From JBGLNJ01 sp964353405 (GTDB lineage: Bacteria; Chloroflexota; Anaerolineae; Fen-1058), in assembly GCA_964353405.1 (NCBI GenBank), contig CAYGWJ010000371.1, forward strand, positions 1 through 18,545: a stretch of 18,545 bases of DNA, read 5' to 3'. Positions within the stretch are counted from its first letter, which is position 1; each line of letters starts with the position of its first letter. Position numbers and translations under genes: made by a program. Under the pieces are notes generated by a model. The model ran no database searches. It saw nothing but the letters and a program-made list of their open reading frames with translations, and had not been told where the DNA came from. This document shows, in pieces, positions 13,526 to 18,545 of this stretch.

Positions 13526-13571
13526 GGGCGACCCTTGTGGTCGCCCACTTGTGGTCGTTCACTTGTGGTCG
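13526..13571. repeat. Palindrome plus three 14-base-spaced direct repeats
   Basis: GGGCGACC (13526-13533) pairs with GGTCGCCC (13539-13546) around loop CTTGT. CTTGTGGTCG occurs three times (13534, 13548, 13562), each 14 bases apart, with CGCCCA or CGTTCA linkers. It lies between the avd stop and the candidate template repeat. GGGGCGACC...GGTCGCCC palindromes are, as I recall, common dispersed repeats. Confidence 0.7.
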
Positions 13572-13598
13572 CCCACGATGGGGCCGGGCAGCAGCGCC

Positions 13599-13703
13599 GT
13601 GCGGGGCGGCTCGTGGAACAACAATAGAAACAACGCACGCTGCGCGAACCGCAACAGGAACGTACCCGATAACTAAAACCACAATATGGGTTTTCGAGTC
13701 GTG
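13599..13703 (+). other. Candidate DGR template repeat (TR)
   Basis: Read in one frame this gives VRGGSWNNNRNNARC, ANRNRNVPDN-stop-NHN, MGFRVV. That is the C-terminal signature of formylglycine-generating-enzyme/SUMF1-type (C-type lectin fold) proteins, a known DGR target class. There is no open gene around it. AAC/AAT codons occur at about 11 of 35 positions, the classic enrichment of a TR in which adenines are the mutable bases. An in-frame TAA (13674-13676) would abolish a normal gene but is tolerable in a TR, since its adenines can be changed on transfer. Boundaries are approximate because no variable repeat is in the window to align with. A truncated target gene copy is the alternative. 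Confidence 0.75.
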
Positions 13704-13714
13704 TCCCATGACTC
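13696..13714. repeat. Hairpin at the 3' edge of the candidate TR
   Basis: GAGTCGTG (13696-13703) pairs with CATGACTC (13707-13714) with one G-T wobble and a TCC loop. It coincides with the end of the GFRVV coding similarity. In the Bordetella phage DGR a hairpin lies just past the variable repeat and is needed for efficient homing, so the position is suggestive; a hairpin this short could also arise by chance. Confidence 0.45.
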
Positions 13715-13812
13715 TGAGTGTTGGCCGGCCGGTAAATCCCGCAGCCTACGGGCGCGGGACGGAGCCATATTTTAGAGCCAGCGTTGCCCGTCCCCGGCTG
13801 AGGCGCTCTTTC

Positions 13813-13835
13813 CCCCTCGCCTTGTAGGAGAGGGG
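13813..13835. repeat. CCCCTC-type palindromic repeat
   Basis: CCCCTCGCCT (13813-13822) pairs with AGGAGAGGGG (13826-13835) with one mismatch and a TGT loop, followed by GGCCGGGGGAGAGG. It is another common-looking dispersed intergenic sequence. The 409 bases from 13526 to 13934 hold this, the 14-base repeats and the candidate TR, but no intact gene. Confidence 0.5.
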
Positions 13836-13934
13836 CCGGGGGAGAGGTCGCCAGCCAAATATCAAACCCGTTCCGCTCCCTCTGGTAAGCGGTTGACCAC
13901 AGGTCACCTGCCGAACGTTGGAGTGGACAAATGG

Positions 13935-14572
13935 ATGGAAGGTCTCACCGTTCACATCTTTTGGGCCGAGCGATATGGCCTCCAGCTCTCCGACGAGCGC
14001 AAGCAGGAGGTCGAGCTGCGCACGATTCCCCGGCGGCTGGCCCGCACGCTCGAACTCGACGACCGCCCGCTGACGCAAGCTCGCCTGCTCGACAAGCGGC
14101 TGGTAGGCAACTGCCGCGATTTTTCCACGTTGCTGTGCGCCATCTTGCGTCACCAGGGTGTGCCGGCCCGCGCGCGGCACTCCACATCCCCTTCGATCCG
14201 CTCGACGTGCCGCACGATCAGTTCATCACCGGAGGCCGCGCATGGGCGATGTGCCGCGCGGGTCAGGCCGATCCTGACCCATTTGGCATCTTGCACATGC
14301 ATGGTCTGTGGTTCATTCGCGGCGACCTGGGGCGAGATTTCCTCGCGCTCAACAAGATCGAGATTTTGCCGTGGGATGGCTGGGGCCTGCTGTACAAGGA
14401 TGAGGCGCAAGTGACTGAAGACGATCGCGCGTTCCTGGATCGCATCGCCGCGATGACGACGGCCGGCGACGCGGCATTCGCGCAGATACGGTCCGTCTAT
14501 GAAAATGATGCCCGGGTTCACCTGCCGGCCGACTGGCGGCCCATGACGCTGTCGCAGGTCACAGGGTCTTGA
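13935..14572 (+). pseudogene. Transglutaminase-like protein, internally deleted and frameshifted
   Basis: Two overlapping frames each carry part of one protein. The first gives GLTVHIFWAERYGLQLSDERKQEV, then LVGNCRDFSTLLCAILRHQGVPARAR up to about 14177, containing the nucleophile-type Cys of the transglutaminase-like fold (GNCRDF). The second continues with HIPFDPLDVPHDQFITGG, AWAMCRAGQADPDPFGI, MHGLWFIRGDLGRDFLALNKIEILPWDGWG and a normal C-terminus to 14572. In intact members I recall, about 40-50 residues lie between these parts and include the catalytic His/Asp region. That segment is missing and the frame is shifted at about 14178-14182. The N-terminus also looks shortened and lacks a clear start. 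It should be inactive. Confidence 0.8.
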
Positions 14573-14580
14573 CAGGGGTG

Positions 14581-14621
14581 AAAAAACACACAAGCCCGGC
14601 TTGTCAGTCAAGCCGGGCTTG
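14581..14621 (-). terminator. Intrinsic terminator, minus strand
   Basis: CAAGCCCGGCTTG (14591-14603) and CAAGCCGGGCTTG (14609-14621) form a perfect 13-bp stem with a 5-base loop. Read on the minus strand it is followed by TGTGTTTTTTC, so it fits termination of the LysM-PA14 transcript about 160 bases past its stop. It may also stop plus-strand transcripts from the transglutaminase pseudogene, but without a T-run. Confidence 0.8.
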
Positions 14622-14625
14622 TCTG

Positions 14626-14661
14626 GTGACTACCCACAACTACGTGACTACCCACAACTAC
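14626..14661. repeat. Two tandem 18-bp repeats
   Basis: The unit GTGACTACCCACAACTAC is present twice without change (14626-14643 and 14644-14661), inside the 3' untranslated region of the minus-strand gene. Confidence 0.9.
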
Positions 14662-14668
14662 GTAGAGT

Positions 14669-14684
14669 CCTCAACTTGTTGAGG
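14669..14684. repeat. Palindrome CCTCAACTTGTTGAGG
   Basis: A perfect 7-bp inverted repeat around TT. A similar one, CCCGAACAAGTTCGGG, begins the 26-bp array that follows. The two share the form YCNAAC-NN-GTTNGR, so they may be related. Confidence 0.6.
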
Positions 14685-14693
14685 CAGTGGCCC

Positions 14694-14771
14694 GAACAAG
14701 TTCGGGAGTCCGATAAGATGAACAAGTTCGGGAGTCCGATAAGATGAACAAGTTCGGGAGTCCGATAAGAT
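14694..14771. repeat. Three perfect tandem 26-bp repeats
   Basis: Units 14694-14719, 14720-14745 and 14746-14771 are identical. Each contains GAACAAGTTC (palindromic, 10 bp) followed by GGGAGTCCGATAAGAT. There is no spacer, so it is not a CRISPR. The array ends 11 bases before the stop codon side of the LysM-PA14 gene at 14783. Such arrays vary in copy number by slippage. Confidence 0.95.
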
Positions 14772-14782
14772 GATCCGAACCC

Positions 14783-16069
14783 TTACGGCAGCTTTTCCCA
14801 CCAGACTCTGATCTTGGCGTCATAGCCTTTCTGGTAGAATTCGACTTTGAGGGGGTGGTTCCCGGCGGTCATGACCTTGTCGGCCATGAACTCGGTGCCG
14901 GGGTTGTCTTCCCACTCGTCAATCACCACGGTTCCATCCACGAACAGGCGGACGCCGTCGTCCACCATGGCGTGGAAGCGATATTTGCCCTTATCGAACC
15001 TGGCCGTCTGCGTCCAACGCGCCGACCAGAGCCAGCGAGGCACATCCCCGCCCGGCGATTGCGATCCCCAGTTAAAGTCAACTGCCCCGTCCGTGCGGGT
15101 CAACTGCGGGTCGCCGCTCAGGAACATGTTGTCGTAATACTGTCCAAGCCAGGCGCTGGTGGGGCTGGGCGTGCCACGGCATGTGCGGCAGTCGCCCGGG
15201 CCGTCAGGAGAAACGTTGTCCCACCGGAGGCGGGCCACCGCGAGGCCCCTCTGTTCAAAATATTCCATCCGGACTTGATGGTTTCCCGCGCCCAGCGGCA
15301 CATCGGCGGTGTTGACGGTTTCAGGCTGTTGCTGCCACTGGTCAATCACCAGCGCGTCATCCACCCACAGCCGCGCGCCATCGTCGGTCGCCGTCGTAAA
15401 GCGCCATGTGCCGGCTGCCAGCCACAGGCTGCGCGTCCAGCGGACGGAAAAGCAGTCGGCCGCGATTCGGGGGTGCGGTCCACCCAGGCCCCAATTAAAG
15501 TTGATGGCCTGGTCATATCGGACCACCGAGGGAGGGCCGGCCAGGTCCACGTTATTAAAGTACTCGCCGCGCCAATTCCCGCCAACGGGTGGCGGCGGGA
15601 GGTGGCGGCCCGGAACCCACAAGACTTGACCGACGTAAACAAGGTTCGGGTTCGAGATGCCGTTGGCCTGCAGGATGGCGTACACCGTCGTGCCAAAGCG
15701 CGCCGCAATGATCGCCAGCGTGTCGCCGTATTGGACGGTGTAATAAAAGCCGTCGGAGGGCGGGGGCGGCTGCGGGTGCGGCCATGGGGGCGGCGGTGGG
15801 GGCGGCGGCGGTGTCGCCGGCCCGGTGGGAATGCGCAAAACCTGGCCGACGTAGACATAGTTCGCGTTCGTCAGCCCGTTGGCTTGCATGATGGCGTACA
15901 TGGAAACGCCAAAACGCAGCGAAATCCGATAGAGATTATCACCCGGCTGAACCCTGTAAAAAGTATAGCCGGGCGCAGCCGACGGCTGAGACGCTGTCGC
16001 CACATTGGCAAAAGCAGCCAGCAGCAACGCCGCAACGATCAGCGCGCAGAGACTCGATTTGGGTTTCAT
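14783..16069 (-). CDS. Secreted LysM-PA14 domain protein
   Basis: 428 residues. The ATG at 16067-16069 is chosen because AAGGAGG lies just upstream and a signal peptide follows (MKPKSSLCALIVAALLLAAF, cleavage near residue 26). Two LysM peptidoglycan-binding motifs (about 37-80, FYRVQPGDNLYRISLRFGVS...; and about 109-152, YYTVQYGDTLAIIAARFGTT...) flank a long proline-rich linker (87-104). Two PA14 beta-barrel domains follow (about 164-285 and 304-425), each with the GxYFNN/GQYYDN start and a DDGxRLxVD motif. PA14 domains usually bind carbohydrate. No catalytic domain is present, so this is probably a wall-attached glycan-binding or adhesion protein. It is divergent from the ParB-fold gene. Confidence 0.93.
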   Translation of the reverse strand: MKPKSSLCALIVAALLLAAFANVATASQPSAAPGYTFYRVQPGDNLYRISLRFGVSMYAIMQANGLTNANYVYVGQVLRIPTGPATPPPPPPPPPWPHPQPPPPSDGFYYTVQYGDTLAIIAARFGTTVYAILQANGISNPNLVYVGQVLWVPGRHLPPPPVGGNWRGEYFNNVDLAGPPSVVRYDQAINFNWGLGGPHPRIAADCFSVRWTRSLWLAAGTWRFTTATDDGARLWVDDALVIDQWQQQPETVNTADVPLGAGNHQVRMEYFEQRGLAVARLRWDNVSPDGPGDCRTCRGTPSPTSAWLGQYYDNMFLSGDPQLTRTDGAVDFNWGSQSPGGDVPRWLWSARWTQTARFDKGKYRFHAMVDDGVRLFVDGTVVIDEWEDNPGTEFMADKVMTAGNHPLKVEFYQKGYDAKIRVWWEKLP

Positions 16070-16117
16070 CGCACCCTCCTTCGTATGATGGCGGTCGAGG
16101 GGGGCGAGCACGGCATA

Positions 16118-16147
16118 ATCATACTCCCTTTGGCCCTAATCTGTCAA
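16118..16147 (-). promoter_or_regulatory. Promoter of the LysM-PA14 gene
   Basis: On the minus strand TTGACA (16142-16147) and TATGAT (16118-16123) are 18 bases apart, with a predicted leader of about 42 bases. Its -35 is 8 bases from the -35 of the opposite promoter. Confidence 0.7.
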
Positions 16148-16155
16148 GCGCGATT

Positions 16156-16184
16156 TTGACAGCCCCATGCAACTATGGTAAGCT
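16156..16184 (+). promoter_or_regulatory. Promoter of the ParB-fold gene
   Basis: TTGACA (16156-16161), 17 bases, then TAAGCT (16179-16184) with an extended -10 TGG directly before it. The leader to the ATG at 16208 would be about 17 bases. Confidence 0.55.
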
Positions 16185-16207
16185 TTCCCAAATTTGGGCA
16201 GAGAAAA

Positions 16208-17053
16208 ATGACCCTATCAAAGCGCGAAATCGAAATACCCAAACTGCAATTTGTGGCGGCGGGCGACCTGGTGCTCCACGAACAGCACGATGCCAGCCGC
16301 ACCGATCCGCTGGCCGAGCGCTTGCGCCGGGACCGTATGCTCAAGAACCCGCCGGTCGTCGCGCCCATCAACGGCGATGCGCGTTTTGTCGTGTTGGACG
16401 GCGCGAATCGCACTGCCGCCCTGGCGCAGTTGGGCATCCCGCACGTCGTGGTTCAGGTGGTGGATTACGACGACCCCGAGCTGGTTCTGGATACGTGGTA
16501 TCACCTGGCAGCCGATATCCCGCCCGAGGTCTTTTGCGGCGCGATCCAAAACATCCCCGGCATCACGTTCGACCGGGCGCCGCTCATGCAGGCGCGCGCC
16601 GCCCTGGCTCGCCGGGATGCTCTGGCGTATGTCGTCTGCTCCGGCGGCGACGTGCTCATGGCGCGCGGTGAGAGTGACCTCCACGCTCGCGCGGAACTGC
16701 TCAACGCGCTGGTGGACGCCTATCGCTATCGCGGCCGCATCTATCGCGTCAACACCGACCAGCTCGATCAGCACCTGCCTTACTACCAGAATGTGGCCGG
16801 CCTGGTCGTATTTCCGCGTTACTCGCCGGCCGAGATCGTCGAGTTGGCTCGCAATGGCGCGCGGCTCCCGGCCGGCATCACCCGCCACGTCATCCCGCGC
16901 CGCGCCCTGCGGCTCAACATCCCGCTGGAAAAACTGGTGGAAGACAAGCCACTCCAGGAAAAGAACCGTTGGCTGCTGGCCTGGATGCGTAACAAGCTCG
17001 CCAACAAGGAGATTCGCTATTACGCCGAGTCCACGTGGCTGTTTGACGAGTAG
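16208..17053 (+). CDS. ParB/Srx-fold protein resembling free serine kinase (SerK/SbnI)
   Basis: 281 residues. The ATG at 16208 fits the promoter; an earlier GTG-type frame extension lies within it. The N-terminal 90 residues show the ParB/sulfiredoxin fold: IPKLQFVAAGDLVLHEQHD (His24-Glu25), an Arg-rich helix (DPLAERLRRDRML), PPVVAPI, then FVVLDGANRTAALAQLG (DGxNR, residues 64-68) and VVVQVVDYDD. The HE motif and the DG(N/H)R loop are features of SerK/SbnI-type kinases that phosphorylate free serine. The roughly 190-residue C-terminal part (with YRYRGRIYRVNTDQLD and VVFPRYSPAEIVELARNG) also fits that family rather than a DNA-binding ParB. Serine kinase activity is inference; a regulator role, as for SbnI, is possible. 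Confidence 0.7.
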   Translation: MTLSKREIEIPKLQFVAAGDLVLHEQHDASRTDPLAERLRRDRMLKNPPVVAPINGDARFVVLDGANRTAALAQLGIPHVVVQVVDYDDPELVLDTWYHLAADIPPEVFCGAIQNIPGITFDRAPLMQARAALARRDALAYVVCSGGDVLMARGESDLHARAELLNALVDAYRYRGRIYRVNTDQLDQHLPYYQNVAGLVVFPRYSPAEIVELARNGARLPAGITRHVIPRRALRLNIPLEKLVEDKPLQEKNRWLLAWMRNKLANKEIRYYAESTWLFDE

Positions 17054-17054
17054 C

Positions 17055-17209
17055 AAGTCGCAGGTCGCAGGTTGCAGGTTGCAGGTCGCAGGTCGCACGT
17101 TGCAGGTCGCACGTTGCAGGTTGCATGTCGCAGGTCGCAGTCACGTGCGATGGTCGTCTTGCGACTTGCGACCTGTGACTTGGGACCTGTGACTTGGGAC
17201 TTGCGACCT
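17055..17209. repeat. Inverted arrays of heptamer repeats
   Basis: Twelve head-to-tail heptads of the form AGGTYGC (17055-17138) are followed, after a 22-base centre with a CACGTG palindrome (from about 17142), by seven heptads of the complementary form GYGACYT (17161-17209). The whole stretch can fold as a long imperfect hairpin. It begins one base after the ParB-fold gene and ends 13 bases before a -10 box. Tandem heptamers of this sort occur as short tandemly repeated repetitive sequences in some filamentous and environmental bacteria. Confidence 0.92.
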
Positions 17210-17228
17210 GTCTTGGCGGGTGTATAAT
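17201..17228 (+). promoter_or_regulatory. Promoter overlapping the heptad array
   Basis: A perfect TATAAT (17223-17228) lies 16 bases after TTGCGA (17201-17206), which is part of the last heptads. Transcription would begin near 17235, essentially at the GTG start (17237). Confidence 0.55.
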
Positions 17229-17236
17229 CGTCAACC

Positions 17237-17617
17237 GTGACGGATAAGAGATTGCCAGACATCCTGTTCTTTGAAGACGAGGACGAGGCGCCTCGTCTGC
17301 CCAACAAAGTAGAGATCACCGAGGTGCAGGTGCGCCCATTGCCCGATGGACGCCGTGTCGTGATCCAGGTGGCGTTGACGCCGTTCGTCGAGTCCCCCAG
17401 TTTTGATGTGACGATTCTGCGACCCGATGGCACGGCCGAACGCACGCTGTCGGTGGTCAGCACGATGGATCGGATGAATACGCTGACGATGCACTTGACC
17501 CGGCCCGAGCGGTTGCCCGAGTACGTGGCGCGGGTCGAGCTGGTTCACGCTGGCGCGGTGCTGCAGACGCGCGAGGTGCGCTTTTCCATGCCGGCAAAAA
17601 CCCAAGCCGGCGGATGA
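17237..17617 (+). CDS. Hypothetical protein, beta-rich, upstream of a Ser/Thr kinase
   Basis: 126 residues from a GTG start. There is no ribosome binding site, and the -10 is only 8 bases upstream, so a leaderless message is likely. After an acidic N-terminus (PDILFFEDEDEAPRLP) the chain looks like a single beta-sandwich: VEITEVQVRPLPDGRRVVIQVALTPF, FDVTILRPDG, ERTLSVVSTMDRMNTLTMHL, YVARVELVHAGAVLQTREVRF. No signal peptide or TM is seen, so it is probably cytoplasmic. I do not recognise a named family. The kinase gene begins 28 bases after its stop, so the two are probably co-transcribed. Confidence 0.8.
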   Translation: MTDKRLPDILFFEDEDEAPRLPNKVEITEVQVRPLPDGRRVVIQVALTPFVESPSFDVTILRPDGTAERTLSVVSTMDRMNTLTMHLTRPERLPEYVARVELVHAGAVLQTREVRFSMPAKTQAGG

Positions 17618-17645
17618 ACCCTGACAATGCTGCAAAGGTGAAGAG

Positions 17646-18350
17646 ATGGCGACGGACGGTTGGATCGGCAGAACTCTAGGCAAGTATCGTTTGGCGGAAC
17701 AGTTGGGGCGCGGCGGCATGGCCCAAGTGTACAAGGCCTATCAGCCCGGCCTCGACCGCTACGTGGCGGTCAAGGTCATGCACTCGTTCCTGTCCGAAGA
17801 CAAGGACTTTGTGGCCCGCTTCCAGCGCGAAGCCAGGCTCGTCGCCGGGATGCGCCACCCCAACATTGTGCAGGTGCACGACTTTGACGTCGAGGGCGGC
17901 CTGTCTTATATGGTGATGGAGTTTATCGACGGCGAGACGCTCAAGGATCGCCTGCAAAGACTCGAAGGGAATAACCAGTGGATTTCGGTGGACGAGGCGG
18001 CGCGCATCATCATGGCCGTCGGCTCGGCGCTCAAGTACGCGCATCGGCTGGGCATGGTTCACCGCGACGTCAAGCCGGCCAACGTCATGGTGGACAAAAC
18101 GGGCAACGTCATCCTCACCGACTTTGGTATCGCCAAGATCTTTGCCGGGGCAGGCGCGACCCAACTCACGGCCACCGGCGCGATGGTCGGCACACCTTCG
18201 TACATGGCCCCGGAGCAGGGCATGGGCCAGCCCGGCGATGAACGCAGCGACATTTACTCGCTGGGCGTGATGCTGTACCAACTCGTCACCGCCCGCCTAC
18301 CTTTTGAGGCCGACACGCCGCTGGCGGTGGTGCTGAAGCATATCAACGAG
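17646..18350 (+). CDS. Ser/Thr protein kinase (PknB-type), C-terminally interrupted
   Basis: The ATG at 17646 has AAAGGTGA upstream. Kinase subdomains appear in order: Gly-rich loop GRGGMAQVYKA (21-31), Lys43 (YVAVKVM), Glu62 of helix C (RFQREARL), catalytic loop HRDVKPANVMVD (Asp141), DFG 159-161, activation-segment Thr/Ser residues, APE 188-190, and SDIYSLGVMLYQL. All catalytic residues are present. Normal kinase sequence runs to AVVLKHINE (residue 235). There a family member would continue with a Pro-rich segment and another 30 or so residues to finish the domain, usually then a TM and sensor region. Instead the frame reads straight into transposase-like sequence. The kinase is therefore incomplete as assembled, or the contig is chimeric. 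Confidence 0.85.
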
Positions 18351-18545
18351 TCTTTGGTGAGGCGTGGGGAGCTTCTACTCGACCTAGATTTCGTGAAGGG
18401 TTGGATGGATGAGCTTGAAGCGATGAATAAGGGTAAGGAAGGTGCCGTGTTCCGTTACCCGGACAGTTTCATTCGCCTTCTCCTCTTCATGCATGTCTAC
18501 TTGCATCTGCCTTACCGTCAACTGGAAGGATTCACGAAAGCCTTA
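18345..18545 (+). mobile_element. IS5-like transposase N-terminal sequence fused in frame to the kinase
   Basis: From about residue 235 of the kinase frame the sequence reads NESLVRRGELLLDLDFVK, GWMDELEAMNKGKEGAVF, RYPDSFIRLLLFMHVYLHLP, YRQLEGFTKAL and leaves the window open. This matches the N-terminal part of IS5-type DDE transposases, whose proteins have a (Y)N-x-SLxxRG start, EMNxGKxGxPFxYP and LPYRQxEG motifs. Base composition drops compared with the flanking kinase. No terminal inverted repeat or non-coding IS end lies between the two, which is unexpected for an ordinary insertion. NE(S) fits both proteins, so the join may be at microhomology around AACGAG (18345-18350). Confidence 0.75.

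Noticed and set aside
14694..14771. Possible CRISPR array
   Set aside because: The 26-bp units are directly contiguous with no spacers, and no cas gene is present.
14855..16159. Long plus-strand open frame opposite the LysM-PA14 gene (over 400 codons)
   Set aside because: It is Arg/Pro/His-rich without any domain pattern and is fully explained as the antisense shadow of a clear high-GC gene.
17055..17209. Possible CRISPR or coding repeat protein
   Set aside because: The units are only 7 bases, in two opposite orientations, with no spacers and no sustained gene-like frame.

Overview
The window reads as chromosomal DNA from a high-GC, probably monoderm bacterium. I would guess Chloroflexota (Anaerolineae-like), but no marker gene proves it. 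The guess rests on gene style: a secreted lipoprotein serpin, a LysM-PA14 surface protein, a Ser/Thr kinase, an FtsX-type permease, many small toxin-antitoxin pairs and many short palindromic or tandem intergenic repeats. No rRNA, tRNA or CRISPR array was seen. Almost all genes lie on the plus strand; the exceptions are two small genes at the left end (1-621) and the LysM-PA14 gene (14783-16069).

Layout. 1-621: a cut-off minus-strand gene start and a small secreted protein. 1094-3706: a 10-TM FtsX/MacB-like ABC permease with no ATPase beside it. 3869-5164: a lipoprotein serpin with an inhibitory-type hinge. 5461-6013: a DUF4258/YgiT-zinc-finger pair of toxin-antitoxin type. 6185-8434: a small His-rich membrane protein, then an OmpR-type response regulator and its histidine kinase. 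8459-11005 is a decay and shuffling zone: a RadC missing its catalytic domain, a second TA-like pair (9092-9602), a 96% copy of the kinase 3' end, a remnant of an FtsX C-terminus, a BrnT fragment, a small antitoxin-like gene, a degraded copy of the radC 5' end, and an AF2212/DUF104-like antitoxin gene broken by one missing base.

11036-13715 is the most interesting block. A strong terminator and a good promoter precede a nucleoside phosphorylase-type nucleosidase gene. Seven bases later comes a reverse transcriptase of the diversity-generating retroelement (DGR) class, then an Avd accessory protein, then an Asn-codon-rich stretch that looks like the DGR template repeat for a formylglycine-generating-enzyme-like (C-type lectin fold) target. 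No matching variable repeat or target gene is visible here, so the target should be elsewhere in the genome. The tight nucleosidase-RT coupling is the main candidate for something not well described.

13935-14572 is a transglutaminase-like pseudogene. 14591-14771 holds a minus-strand terminator and tandem repeats. 14783-16069 (minus) encodes the LysM-PA14 protein and is divergent from a ParB/Srx-fold protein resembling free serine kinases (16208-17053), with back-to-back promoters between them. An inverted array of heptamer repeats (17055-17209) follows, then a near-leaderless small gene and a Ser/Thr kinase. The kinase frame changes abruptly near 18345 into IS5-like transposase sequence, so this end is either an insertion or fusion, or a chimeric assembly.
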